From assembly GCA_016490735.1 (NCBI GenBank), contig JAEMWC010000036.1:967501-1031500 (forward strand): a stretch of 64,000 nucleotides of DNA, written 5' to 3'. The position numbers were made by a program, and so were the translations under genes. The notes under the pieces are model-generated. The model worked only from the letters and a program-made list of their open reading frames with translations, was not told the DNA's origin and ran no database searches. Positions 10,931 through 22,549 of the stretch are shown piece after piece. Numbering within the stretch: position 1 is the first letter of the stretch; each line of letters starts with the position of its first letter. The stretch comes from Pachyseris speciosa. Lineage: Eukaryota > Cnidaria > Anthozoa > Scleractinia > Pachyseridae.

Positions 10931-11105
10931 AGAATATTACAAAAAAATGAACAAACACCGCATCACTGCAAGAAAAATAGACGAAACGCCGACACCTCGA
11001 AGAGTCTAAATGATTTACATAGCCTAAATGGCTTTTCCAAAAAGGGGGAAAACGTCCGTACATGATAAACCTGTTATGCAGGCTAATCAATGCATTATCT
11101 CAACA
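10931..11105 (+). repeat. Right half of the repeat split by the PLE
   Basis: Contains AACACCGCATC, GACGAAACGCCGACACC and AACGTCCGTACATGAT. These match 42140-42290, where the same order is uninterrupted. Confidence 0.65.
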
Positions 11106-11109
11106 ATTT

Positions 11110-11960
11110 TATACCATCACAAGGCCATGCTGTCCATAACCATGTGGTCCGCATCTAAACTGTGACGATACTGTTGATGTCTGTTTATCCTTGCTCCAGC
11201 TTTTTTTGGTCAAGTACCTACATGACTGTGAATAACAGCGGAAAAAGCTACAACTGCCGACTGATACAACAGCGTATATTCCTACAGTAAAATAAAGTTC
11301 GCATTTTACTTCCTTTGATCTCTCAATGTTTGTTTCCAAAGTTTCAGTTTGATTGGTACGTTACGGCATTTTCGGTTCAAAATGTCATGTTAGAAGGAGA
11401 TTGTTGAATTGAATGGCTCTTCCAAAACGTGAGCTTACGGTTAGCTCAAAGGCTGCTGCAATTGAGCTTCCCTTTCCGTTGCAGTGTCGCTGATACATGA
11501 ACTCTATGTAAAGTTTGCAATATAATTTCTTTAGATAGTGAAATTTATATTAAAAGTAAAAGGAGGTTTCTAGAACCGATAAAAGTGAAAATTGTTTGTT
11601 AGTTTTAACGTCTGAATGGTGGCGTCACCAATTTTCTGTGATTAGAGAAGGAGCCGGTCCATCATGAATAAATTGAATTATATTGTCAACATATCTAGAC
11701 TCCTTTACATCAGAACGCTTTCCAAAATATTTTGTTTTTCCAAAATAGCTTTTTTAAGATAAATCTATAGTTTTTGTCGGCAGAAATTTAAGAAACGTTG
11801 AAATTAGTGTGTTTTCACGGACGTTTTTTAAGGATCAACTAAAAGGACTTATTTATTTCTGCAATGTGGAGCATGTCCGAGAAAATTGAATGTCATCACT
11901 GTCATGATAATCATTTGGGTTGAATCTTACAAAAAATCTGTGGACCATAGGATGATGGGT
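11110..11960. other. Non-coding, partly duplicated
   Basis: 11645-11715 matches 44481-44545 (CATCATGAATAAATTGAATT and flanks). The remainder shows no gene or repeat structure I can support. Confidence 0.5.
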
Positions 11961-11969
11961 GGATGTCGA

Positions 11970-12465
11970 TACTGCAGAAATTCTGCACCCCCTAAATGAT
12001 CAGATGCTGCAGAAATTCTGCAGCTCCCTAAATGATGAGATGCTGCAGAAATTCTGCACCCCCTATTAAAATGACCAGATGCCGCAGAAATTCTGCAACC
12101 CCTAAATGACCAGATGCTGCAGAAATTCTGAACCCCCCTAAATGGCGAGATGCCGCAGAAATTCTGCACCTCCCTAAATGATGAGATGTCGCAGAAATTC
12201 TGCACCCCCTATTAAAATGACCAGACGCCGCAGAAATTCTGCACTCCTAAATGACCAGATGCTGCAGAAATTCTGCATCCTCTAAATGATCAGATACCAC
12301 AGAAATTCTGCACCCCCCTAAATGACCAGATGCCACAGAAATTCTGCAGCCCCTAAATGATCAAATGCTGCAGAAATTCTGCAGCCCCTAAATGATCTAA
12401 TGCCGCAGAAATTCTGCAGCACCCTCAATGATCAGATGCCGCAGAAATTCTGCAGACCTTTACAC
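11970..12465. repeat. Tandem repeat of 14 units centred on GCAGAAATTCTGC
   Basis: Units of about 33-40 bases (mostly 36) each carry the odd palindrome GCAGAAATTCTGC (6-bp arms around a central A). They are separated by a C-rich spacer and AAATGATCAGATG-type text. Units vary by point changes and some have an extra TTAAAATGACC. A short ORF through the array (11927-12205, minus) is a by-product of the period. Confidence 0.92.
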
Positions 12466-12835
12466 CATGTAATTGATCAGAAATTTTCAGAATTGTTTGG
12501 TGTCCCACCCCTTACTTTCTGTTATCAAAAATGCACAAATTCTTGGATGACTTGAAGACATATAATTAATATCATCTAAGATTCCTTCCCACACAAGTTC
12601 AAATTATTAATTATTAATATTTTTATAAAAGAACATTAAGTTTACAAAATTACCAGTTCCACTCCTGTGTCTTACCGTCCTCAGTCAATGACAATGTTTT
12701 GTTTGTAAATTACCCTGGGTTACATAAAATTATTTGAAAAAAGTTCAACTTAGTTTTACTGGGATCCAAAGAACTACACACTGCATGGCTGAGGCTCTGC
12801 TTTTCTTTGTGGAAGATGCTGAGGAGATCTCTTGC

Positions 12836-13040
12836 CTAAGTATGTTCCCTTCCAATAATGCACTTGGAAGTGGTTCTCTCTAGGACTTTGCCAATGACTG
12901 GTTCCTTGTGATAATTGTCAAAATTCAAGGCCACAAAGCTGCCAACTTCCAGAGTTGCAAGAAAATCATCTATCATCTTGAATGGTGCTTGCCTTTCTCT
13001 GGGGCTTCTATACTGTCCAGTGTATATCTGAAATATTAAT
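12836..13040 (-). CDS. Possible terminal exon of an unrecognised gene
   Basis: An AATATTTCAG acceptor at about 13031 on the minus strand leads into an open stretch reading YTGQYRSPRERQAPFK, then DDFLATLEVGSFVALNFD and a stop at 12836. The hydrophobic-acidic pattern with GSFVALNFD resembles a small beta-barrel (chromo/Tudor-like) segment that occurs in some transposon-related cnidarian proteins. It lies in an insertion absent from the sister block at 44.5 kb, which favours a mobile origin. No upstream exon was found. Weak call. Confidence 0.3.
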
Positions 13041-13207
13041 GAAAATCCCATAATTAAGCCCCTTGAGTATGTATTTCTTTCCAAGTTGTTTTCAGAGGCA
13101 GAGATGAGGAGTGGGGGAGCATTACTAAGTGGAAAAGCTGAGGTAAGTGCAGGATACAATTCAAAAATTGCTTGGGGATGCTCTGTTGTTAGGAGTACAT
13201 GGTATTA

Positions 13208-15650
13208 ATTCCACTTTCGTAGATGAAAGGGTCGATTTTTATGTTAAATCCTCTGTTGATCTTTTCGAGTTCCCGAACAACTTAATTAAGTAGTTGAATA
13301 TCGCTGCAATAAAGAGTGGTTGTCTATTAACATTAATCTATGGATTAACAATAATCGAATCCTTAGAACTCGCTATGATCTGCAAGCAATCTTATCATTT
13401 CTCGGATTGCAATTGGGAACGACTAAAATGTTTTCACTCATTTTTGTAATACGAGAAATCTATGCGAAAAAAAAAAAAAACAACAACAACAACAAGGTCC
13501 GTAACCTGCAACCAACTACATCAAAAACCAGGCTTTTGTGGTTGAAGTTAGTATTACACGTTTGTAGGCTTAAGTCGATGGCAATATCGCTATACGTCGT
13601 TCCGGAACTCGTGGTAAGTTTGCTTTAGGTATGTTTCGAGGCGTCCATTAGTTGACCTCCAGCCAGGGTATGAGCTCCGCTAGACCTGAAATCGTATCTC
13701 ATTAGCAACGACTTCTTTCGGTTTCTGGGATTTGGGGGTGTTGATCCGCCGGGATAAGGTCGATCTTGCCACCTTCTAGAGCAAACTAAACCAGTATGTT
13801 GAGGCCCATTTGGTAAAAGGCCGCAAACTCGACAACATACCTGCACTCCCTATTCGGCGCCTTCTCGTCGATCCAGACGGCATTTACGAAGACATTTTGA
13901 ATGTTGTGATATACGCAGGCCTGTTGATTTGATCAATGCTCCAAGGAGCAAACAGCACAACTGCACTAAAATTGTCTTTCTGTTTACAGGCATTTGCTAA
14001 TCAGATGGTTCCCACACACTGTCGACACCAGCAAAACATGATGTAGGTATCATACATAAGCATCAGCTAAGGCATCTCAGCCTTGAATCCAGAAACCTCC
14101 ACACAAAGTAATTGACTCGGTCGTTTTGTATTCAAACTCAACTGATTTTGCTCAGTGAAGCAAAATATATACGTGCGTCATTATTTCCTTATCTTATTAC
14201 CACGTGAACATAATTACAGGTGGTCACGAAATTGATTATACATCTTGGCTAAACCGGAATTTAGCGGATTAAAAATGCACGCCAAGAGTTGATTTCCAGG
14301 AAATAATCAAGAGTCCTTATACATAGTGTCATCGCTGACTATATTACAATTACTCAGGCTGGGGCCGGATAGCAGTTATTGTGTTGTCAGACAGAACCAC
14401 AGATGACACGGCTGTTTGCTCTTCGTATAGAGGGTATGCGTTCAATAGGTGAACTGGTTGGATATATATGGGTTATTTTCCAAGCGTGAGGTCAAGAAAG
14501 CGGGATATTGGCCAACTTCTTTTTTTGCGTGTTTACGAACGGGCCATTCCGAGCTGTCGACATGGCTCCATCTTGACCTCTCGGGTAGCCAATCACAGCA
14601 GAGAACTGATTCATCATCTTGACTGCTGAAAGAGCCAGTCATATAAAAATTAACAATTATTCTACGAGAGCGCGCTGGATATGCCGAAGTAATACTGAAT
14701 AACCAACGAGGCGCGTAGCGTCGAGATGGTTATAATCATTTCATATCCAGCAAGCCCGAGTAGAATAATTATTTTATTAAAAACTCTACAACGCGTAACT
14801 GAGAATCTGAACAATAAAAGTGAAGGAAAGGAACCCAGAGAAAGAGAAACCTGAAAAAAAAAGGAAGCGATGACTGATCTAAAATGGCGCGATAACCTTT
14901 CGGTGTGTTGCAACGTTTCTGAGCAAAGTTGAATTAATTCAATGAAACTGTCTGAGAACAACGTGGACGCCTCACTGATGGGTCCTTCCTGGAATAAGTG
15001 CTAAATTTACTTGCTTTGAACCGTTTTAAATGGCCAGTGGTTCCTTTTCAATCACTGCTTAAGCGCCGGGGTGGAATGACTTTCACGTAGAATTATATGT
15101 AAGAGCCCAAGGAGGCGAATTTGCAATCCATCAAAACAACGGCACCGGCCTTACCATGTCTGAATTTCATCAATATGAAGGCACAATTTTAGTTTATATT
15201 GATGGAATGGAACATCTATTGGAACATCTATCTAATCTAGTGGTCAGAAGCAAGATGTATGAGGGATAAGCAAGAGAAATGTCCAGGTTATGCCTCAAGA
15301 AATGGCTTCTATAAATGTCTAGTCTGATGCGTAACAGAATAACAAAACCGACAAGAAGAGCAATTTTTTTCGTTTTTCGAAACATCGTATTTGTAAGAAT
15401 CGAACGAAGCTGGCGATTGATACGTTGCATCGAGTGCAGATTGAACATTTTCAACTTATGTTAATTTATTATTGTTATTTTTTAATGTTGATCGCTGGAA
15501 AGATTTTCAATAGAGAATACTGCTGTAAACTTTGCTGGAGTAGATTGTTCATTTTGTTTTGAATAGACTGGCACATGAGCTTATTTACAGACTTGTGAGG
15601 TCGCCCTCTGCTGTTGAAATTTCCATTTCTTTTAGTAAATTAAAGTTATT
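13208..15650 (+). repeat. Segmental duplication copy X (sister at about 44.55-46.97 kb)
   Basis: The two segments match in the same orientation from GGTCGATTTTTATGTTA (13230; 44571) through the block ending at GGACGCCTCACT (about 14970; 45968). They match again from CACAATTTCAGTTTAT-like sequence at 15183 to about 15620 (46450-46970). Where the sister carries the TTACGCC element, this copy has about 190 unrelated bases. No gene is supported. Confidence 0.85.
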
Positions 15651-17200
15651 TAACCATTGCGGTATTTACGTAACTTACTTTTTTGCTGCAAGCAGAATAT
15701 CAACAGCTCAGAAAATTTTCTAAGGGCTGCCAAACTTTTTTTTTTAAACACGATACCAGCACTGATCTTTGTTGCTCTAAAATACTCAGCAATGAAATTA
15801 ATTTGTATTCTGGTTCCAGTTTCGGTATTTGTACTCGTTAATTCCGCTGCGAGAAGATTCTCGTTTTAATGGCTGCCATTATGGCTGGCGTTCATTGACC
15901 ATATAAGGTAGTGCAGGTTTACGAGCTGATAGCCTGTGTCCGGCTAACCAATGAAAACGCTGGAAATCTGATATCCGTAGTTCAGTTTTTAATAAGGTGT
16001 GTTATCTTCGCCTTCGCTAGATAGGAGACTAGGACGTAACTTTTGTCACGTTGGGCTTCTCACTATCGATGACTCTCGTGGCGCTTGCGAGAATCGTATA
16101 GAATTAGCATGTATATCTGCTCACTGACCAATGTGTGAAGTCGTTTGAACACAGAGCGAATCGAAGTTAATTGCAACCCTTTGTGGTCGAAACGCACTTC
16201 GAAGAGGAAAATGAGACAAGCTAAAATATGCTCGATATACGTACATACTCAACTAATATCTACCGATTTTCTACCTGCAGAGCTTAGAATAACACTGTAC
16301 TTTGTTCGTTTCGTTACAGAAAGTATGCGGATTTGTCACGTTTCGCTTTGTTGAAATTTTGTTTGGTCAAGCTCAACCAGATTTATCATTTTAATAACTA
16401 CTATATAACGATACTCTTGTGATAGCATGAATGAGACCAATTCAAGTTCATCTTAGCAGCATAGCCTTCAAATCAATTAATTTTACTGACCACATTTTTC
16501 ACCAATGGGATAACGTTTTGACAATTGCTCGTAGTCACTGACGACTAACGTCCAAGGGACTGGATAGAGCGTGAACGGTTCCCGAGTTTCAGCCATTCTA
16601 AGAATACTTAGGTAAGGCGATTCAAGGAAAAACGAAAATGAAATCTCAAGGTGAACAGGAAAAGTGACACTAAAACTCCAAAAATATACGTCTTAAAACC
16701 AAGTAAAAGCAGTGAAATGATATGGTACCAACATGGCGTGCTAAGTGTTGTCGTGACTGGTCCTAACGGCTACTATAGAAGAAGAAATTAAAACGTGATG
16801 CAATACTTTGGTCAATGCAAGCACCAATTAGAACCCATTGAAATGGAAAATGCAGCGACACTAGGAACAAAACAACAACAAGTTTATTCAGGTATAAACA
16901 AAGGAGTGAAACATGCTTGTGCCATCACCATCATCATCATCATCATCATTTTATTTGGTAACTCAGGTTACAAATTGGCAGCCAGTAAGACTGATGTGGG
17001 CCTACAAATCACGAAAACAATGAAATTACATATCCTATACTACTAAAATACAAATTTGAACTTAAAATTTATAAAGTTAACTGATAAAATTTCCTATGGC
17101 TATTTAGCCCAAATCTAGATCTATAGATACCAAATAATAAAAACTCGTAAGAAGTATCTACTAATAACACTTAATTCCAAGCCACTGCAAGTTTCAACCA
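15650..17200. other. No recognisable gene
   Basis: Only short ORFs and a small CAT triplet run (16927-16949) are visible. No structure I can name. Confidence 0.5.
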
Positions 17201-17217
17201 GGTTTGATCCGGAGCGT

Positions 17218-17848
17218 TTATACTGGTACTGCACCAAGTTCCAATTGCTCAATGGTTTCGTCATCAGTTGAAGTAACAGTAGATATTTCCGTGGTATTAC
17301 TGTTCGTACTGTTAAGCCTACTAAAAGGTTTTCTCCCATCTTTTCCATTTACACTGATTGAACAGTCATTGCTATTGATGTTGTAACAAAAGTCCTGTTG
17401 TGAAGTTCCGGATTCAGTGGGTAGATCACCGTTTTCAGTTTGCAGAAACTTCATCAGTTTTGTCTCCCAGAAAGGCCTCTCGAACAAGCCATGGTATTCG
17501 ATGAAATGTCTCTTCCGAAGTTGACGAGGAAGCTTGTTGCTATCTGCTCCATCAATACGTATCATAATCAAACTGTCATCCTTTCTGTTCAAAAGGCGAT
17601 ATTTTGCGACGTTTAGCTCGTAATTGCAGTAGCTGCTCTTCAAGAAACTGTTTAATAACACTGCTACGACTTTGTAGCTTTTGTACACACATTCCGCCAT
17701 GGTATCGTTAAAGATTTTCCTGGTAGGAAGTCTCTGAAGTCTACACAACATTTTAGATTGTACCTTCCTTCCAACATGGCCAAGAAGCTTTTCTGTGACC
17801 CAAAGTTTGTCCTCGCGGTTGTAAATTATGAAAGCGTCGTAGGCGAAT
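17218..17848 (-). pseudogene. TIR-domain exon of a damaged TIR receptor gene (copy 1)
   Basis: The minus strand reads YDAFIIYNRED (TIR box 1), then a scrambled stretch, then KSYKVVAVLLNSFLKSSYC with YELN, and ERPFWETKL (box 3, FW), followed by a Ser/Thr-rich tail ending at 17218. Against the paralogue at 25795-26345, about 20 codons are out of register. One extra base near 17781 and one missing base near 17727 cancel, so the frame stays open. The true box 2 (RDFLPG) survives only in another frame. A stop (TAA) lies directly before TTCGCC at 17847, and the position of the paralogue's splice acceptor (CCACAG) has no AG here. I infer a TIR adaptor-receptor that has lost function; the residues outside box 2 are well kept. 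Confidence 0.75.
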
Positions 17849-18084
17849 TATAAACGAAAAGAATACAGGTGTGCCTGAGACCACAATATTGAGAACAAGA
17901 ATCTAATCATTATCAGTAATTAAGAAAATGACACGTGTAGTCAATCGCTTTAACCGGAGCAAAAGAATAAGGTGTATACTGCCTATTTACTAGTTCATGT
18001 ACCTACACGTTTGTTTTGTATACTGATATGACCAGTAGCAATGTCGACTGAGAGGGCAAATAGAAAATAGGAAGCCTTATTTAG

Positions 18085-18425
18085 CAGTGAGGATGACAAC
18101 GACTAGCTTAACGAGAACGCCGCAAATCAATAGGTTTAATAAGCATTTGAACAAATGGTTTACATTTTACATTTAATTTTGGTACATTTCTTTGTCGTCC
18201 TCTGCAAAACAACAACGTGAAATGACCCAATTAGGTTTTAGGTTTTCGCCAGAACGTGAGTGCATGACGTTAAATTTATCTTTCCCTTTCCTTACTTTAA
18301 ACCATTTCATAGTAATTTAGTTCCCGGATAGTTTGTCAACATTTACTAAGAGTTACAAAAACGAGAAAGCATATTTTGAAGTGACGTTTCAGTTATCGTC
18401 GCCGTCTAAAGCTCCCTTTTTTATG
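18085..18425. mobile_element. MITE, Harbinger-like terminal repeats, copy 1
   Basis: This shares with 30064-30416 the blocks GGTACATTTCTTTG-CGTCCTC and AGCAAAACAACAA, the AACGTGAG box and the end GTCTAAAGCTCCCT. The left end (TAGCTTAACGAGAACGCC) is more decayed than in the other copy. Non-coding. Confidence 0.65.
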
Positions 18426-18440
18426 ACAGAGGGTTGAGCA

Positions 18441-18673
18441 TAGCCTGTGTCGCAGACGTAACAAAACCCCGGTTAGTAACGTCTGCGAAGCAGCGCCAAA
18501 TTCCTTGTTCTGTACCAGAATTTGAGTACGCGTTATGATTGGCTCGTTAACAAAAGCCTTTTGTTGACGAGCCAATCATAACGCGTACTCAAATTCTGGT
18601 ACAGAACAAGGAATTTGGCGCTGCTTCGCAGACGTTACTAACTGGGGTTTTGTTACGTCTGCGACGCAGGCTA
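18441..18673. repeat. 233-bp palindrome with a one-base centre
   Basis: Arms 18441-18556 and 18558-18673 are complementary apart from a few bases, centred on C18557 in CAAAAG-C-CTTTTG. The outer ends read TAGCCTGTGTCGCAG and CTGCGACGCAGGCTA. It lies in the large intron of TIR-receptor copy 1. It resembles a fold-back element or hairpin MITE. Confidence 0.92.
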
Positions 18674-18935
18674 GATTGAGCACAACACAAATAAATTGCA
18701 GCTGCGTTCATGTACACAGTCTGCTTATATTGTTTTCGAAAGACAGACTTAAAGAAGGAAAACAAGCAAGTGCCTCGGTTCGCCTCATAGTAGCTACTGC
18801 TCTGATACTGGTCACTTCCTACTACATGTACCTACATTTATGCCTTATATACGTCTATGATCATAAGGAAGGGAGATAGAAAAAACGCCAGGGTTGAGCG
18901 AAACACAAATAAATTGCAGTTGCGTTCATGTACTC
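18674..18935 (+). repeat. Direct repeat pair flanking non-coding sequence
   Basis: ACACAAATAAATTGCAG followed by TGCGTTCATGTAC occurs at about 18686-18716 and again at 18902-18934. The first copy abuts the palindrome. Function unknown. Confidence 0.7.
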
Positions 18936-19335
18936 GGAATCTTGTAGCAATCAAGATTCATATCTTGGTTTGGAAACTCTTGACGGTACCAGAGAAAGCA
19001 TACCGTAAAAACCAAGCTGGAAGACACAACTGATAATCATAGGCACAAACATATTATTGCCAATGCTGCTTGTGATCAAAACCAATATAACAACTCGAAA
19101 AGGATATAAAACACGGAAGTTTCTGTAACACACTTAAGCTTTGTTCGTCATTAGGAAAAAAGGAACTGTCAAAGTCTGGTTCCTATGGTAACATCAACAT
19201 CAATGAAGCTACCACGCCAAAGCTTTTCTAGTGTTTCACAGAGTTTGATGGCATTTCTCACATAATAAAAAGTTGTATGTGTTCTGAAAGTGTGCGTGAC
19301 CTGAATGGGTCCCAGGTCTTGAGTTAAGGAGGCTA

Positions 19336-19495
19336 CAGTGGAACCTCGATTTAACGAAGTGCCAAGGGACTAGGGAAATTCCTTCGTTACATCGAGGTCC
19401 TTTTCCATACATTTTAAAAGGTTGGGCTAAAGAATATCGTTCGTTATATCGAGGACTTCGTTATATAGAATTTCGTTAAATCGAGGTTCCACTCG
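19336..19495. mobile_element. Tigger/pogo-type MITE, copy 1
   Basis: The start CAGTGGAACCTCGATTTAAC follows a TA; the end reads GTTAAATCGAGGTTCCACT. Internal text (CATCGAGGTCCTTTTC) is shared with the copy at 20611-20775. The ends resemble the Tigger-type terminus CGAGGTTCGACTG at 29421. Confidence 0.85.
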
Positions 19496-19559
19496 GCATT
19501 ACATTATGGCAATGACTAGTAGGCACCATATGATTATAGCAAAACTAGATAATGCAAAC

Positions 19560-20014
19560 CTTGAGGCAACACAATAGTTTTCTTGTGGTATACAAAGTAC
19601 TTAAGAGCAGCAACAAGAATTATCCCGATCAGTGCAACAATGGAAATAAACACATAGACAGCAGTTTTATTTGCCATTGTAGGTGAAGCTACGGTGTTAG
19701 CGGTACTTGGATTAGAGGTGTTGGTCATAACAATGTAAGTCGACACTTGGCCTTTGGTGTGATTTGGCGGTGTAGTTAGAGCTGAGGTGTGCGACCTATT
19801 TTGTTTTGAGGTGTTGGTCATAACAATGTAAGTTAATGTAAGTCGACACTTGGCCGTTGGTGTGAGTTGGCGGTGTAGTTAGAGCTGAGGTGTGCGACCT
19901 ATTTGGTTTTGAGGTGTTGGTCATAACAATGTAAGTCGACACTTGGCTTTGGTGTGATTTGGCGGTGTAGTTGGAGCTGAGGTGTGCGACCTATTTGGAT
20001 TTGAGGTGTTGGTC
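19560..20014 (-). pseudogene. Stalk and transmembrane exon of damaged TIR receptor copy 1
   Basis: The acceptor TTTCGTAG is at about 20015 and the donor CCTCAAG|GTTTGC at 19560, matching in position and phase the TM exon of the intact paralogue. It encodes a Thr/Ser/Asn-rich, mucin-like stalk with several N-glycosylation sequons (NRS, NHT, NKT), then one transmembrane helix (VYVFISIVALIGIILVAALK) and a basic stop-transfer end. The stalk is built of three copies of a roughly 100-base repeat (19717-20014). The distal copy has lost a base and the middle one has gained ten, so reading from the acceptor meets an early stop. From the ATG at 19821 the frame is open through the TM helix. Confidence 0.7.
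19717..20014. repeat. Three-unit tandem repeat (about 100 bp) coding for the stalk
   Basis: Each unit runs from GAGGTGTTGGTCATAACAAT to GAGGTGTGCGACCTATTT. Units differ by single bases, one lost G and one 10-base insertion. Confidence 0.9.
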
Positions 20015-20539
20015 ATTTCTACGAAACAAAAAAGAGAGCAACATTAGGGTAGACAGTATGATGTAAATTCCCGTTATTAAAGGGTGTGTTACTCCATAAA
20101 GTGTTTTTGGCGGTGGGGAACGGGGTAGGGGAGTTCGAAATCGGTCTTGGGGTCCCATACACATGAAATTTCCGCCAGCAGAAAGACCCGATGAAGGAAC
20201 ATTTCCTTAGATGAATGGATTCAAATACAATTGGTTCTAGGTCCTTCTCAATCACGTCTTTTTCCATTATTCTCTAAATTCTTATCAACAAGATCATTCC
20301 ATAGCTCCCATGCATATGATCAAGGTCAATAAATATCTACTGGTGGAACGAGATGGCTCAGACATTTGCTACTAACCCGAGCTCGGTAAGACAGTTGCAG
20401 ATGATAGTGCTGGGTAGATCAGAATGGCTGTATGCCTGAAATGTCTCTTTTTGACTATAATTCTGAACAATATTTTCAGTGTTACATTCAAGACGAGAGT
20501 TTTTAGGCGGGATGCAAGGTGGAGTTGTGTGTGTGGTGG

Positions 20540-20559
20540 CGGAGGGGGGGGGGGGGGGT
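20540..20559. repeat. Poly-G tract
   Basis: A near-uninterrupted run of G follows GGCGGAG. Similar tracts occur at 26983-27002, 36880-36893 and 49428-49443, three of them at edges of dispersed repeats. Confidence 0.9.
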
Positions 20560-20610
20560 TGTTTGTGGAGGCACTATATAAATGACTATGAATATATGAA
20601 AATCATATAC

Positions 20611-20775
20611 GGGGGAACCTCGATTTAACGACGTGCCAAGGTTCTAGGGGAATTGCTTCGTGATGTCAAGGTTTCTTTATATCGAGGTCCTTTTCAATAC
20701 ATTTCAAAAAAGGTCGGGCCGAAGAATATCGTGACTTCGTTACGTACAGGTTCGTTATATCGAGTGTCCACTGAA
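20611..20775. mobile_element. Tigger/pogo-type MITE, copy 2
   Basis: A diverged relative of 19336-19495, with GGGGAACCTCGATTTAACGA at the left and GTTATATCGAGTGTCCACTG at the right. The internal TATATCGAGGTCCTTTTC is shared. Confidence 0.75.
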
Positions 20776-20779
20776 TGAA

Positions 20780-22320
20780 TGATAATGGTTGGTAATCATC
20801 ATTCTCAAACTCATTAATTATTCATGCAGTTCTTACCAAACCAGAGCATCTTATTCTGGTCAGGTGCATGGGTTAAGAAACCCAATGAAAAACGAGTTGA
20901 TAAAAACGCGTGTCGGTGCAAAAATAATTTCAAACCCGTGTGTAAAATTTTCTTAATCTGCATATTCATAAGGCAAGAAAAACGCATGACGATAAACAAC
21001 TTTATTGACAACAAATGATAATTACAGATAATTTTCTCTATTGAGTCATTCTAAAGCTACTAACATTAAAAGGCACATTGCAAAGTCACATTGCAGCTAT
21101 TGAAGTCCCAAAACGAGCTCTTATCTTTTAAGTTAACATGCAGTTCAAAGTGAGTTCGAGAGCTTCGCATCCTTGTGTTTAAATCTTTAAACAAGCCTGC
21201 TGGCTCTAGAACAGAAACTTTTACCCGAGTAATACGCCCTCGTTAAAATAATTTAAGCTTAGTGGCTCCTAGTCCTTTGTTGCTTCGTTGACGGGCGATA
21301 GCTTTCTTCACCAAATTCACTTCTTCGTAGATCGTATTCGACTCGCCAACATTTGCTTTCCTTCTTCCCTCGTGGTCGGACGCCAATGAATCATGCATGC
21401 AAATATGGAACTGTTTTCAAAAGGTAATTAATTAAGGTCAAGGTCAAGAAGATTCTCGACCAAAACTGAAAGATAAATAAATAAAAGTTTTTGCTAGTTC
21501 TTTCTTACCCTGGGCTAGCCGCCGTGAGAGGGCTTTCAAGAAGGGGCCGTTGACCATACTCCAAAATAAAATGTTTCGTTCTGCTGTCTAACCTCCCACT
21601 AGTCGCTTAAAACTCACCTAAAAACGACATGTGTGGGAAGCTAGACGCTCATCGTTCAATGTCCCCAGGCAATTTTCAGAGCATCAGCTCTTGCACAACG
21701 TTATATTGGTGATTTTAGCTCCATTTAAACTGAGAACGAAAGTTAATCAATTTAATTAATGCCTTTCACGATCAGGCTCTTCGATATTTATGTCGACAGT
21801 TGTCATTACAAGGACGTTTCCGGCGGAAATAATTCAGAAACGGTGACACATTCAAAGCATCACGTATTAAGCTTATTTGTATTTGCCTTGTTGGGTTATG
21901 TACTTGTAACAATTCCATCAAAAATTAATTCTCAATCAATCTACCATTTTACTTTATTCTCTGTGTTGACGCTGAAATCGGGACTGTTTTCTGACACTTT
22001 CGGAGTTTCTGCGCAAGCACAAGGGACCTGGGGACGAGGTTGGATAAAACAAGGCCTTCATGTCAACATCACGAACACCTTGTGTTTACGAGGTCTGAAC
22101 AACTAATATGTAGACAGAAGTGTCAATACGATTGTTTGCAAGTTCATCAGCGAGACTAAAGGTTTTAACATAGCCAAACTGAACTCCAGATGTTTTAATC
22201 GTGCCCCTGGCTTCTACATACTAAACCGCTGTAATTTTGATTGGTACATTTTGCTGAAAACTCAAGTACGGGGTATCACGCACTTCTGAGACTTTTACAG
22301 GTAGTTTATTTTTGTACAAT
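20780..22320. other. No recognisable gene
   Basis: The longest frame (21759-22106, plus, 115 codons) has no domain or splice context and is not credible. It might hold ectodomain exons of TIR-receptor copy 1 on the minus strand, but none could be identified. Confidence 0.45.
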
Positions 22321-22321
22321 A

Positions 22322-22549
22322 GGGCCGTTTATACGAGAGAAAATAAGCCGCGGCTTACTCTGGCCACGGCTTACATAAGACGCGAACACTCCGTATAAAT
22401 GGTACAAAATCTACGTTCACGGCTTTCTCAAGCTGCGGCTTATCCTGGCCTAGGAGTTTTTACTGGTATAAATGGTTCCTTTCGCGTCTCATGTAAGCCG
22501 CGGCCAGAGTAAGCCGCGGATTATTTTCTCTCGTATAAACGGCCCTAAT
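22322..22549. mobile_element. MITE with 67-bp terminal inverted repeats
   Basis: The left end AGGGCCGTTTATACGAGAGA is mirrored at the right by TCTCTCGTATAAACGGCCCT. TA flanks both sides. The arms also carry AAGCCGCGGCTTA-type inner palindromes. Non-coding, about 228 bases. Confidence 0.9.

Noticed and set aside
11970..12465. CRISPR-like array
   Set aside because: Spacers are near-identical to each other and units drift; the host is eukaryotic; no cas genes. It is a minisatellite.
21759..22106. 115-codon plus ORF with hydrophobic stretches
   Set aside because: No recognisable domain, start context or splice partner in a repeat-rich intergenic region.
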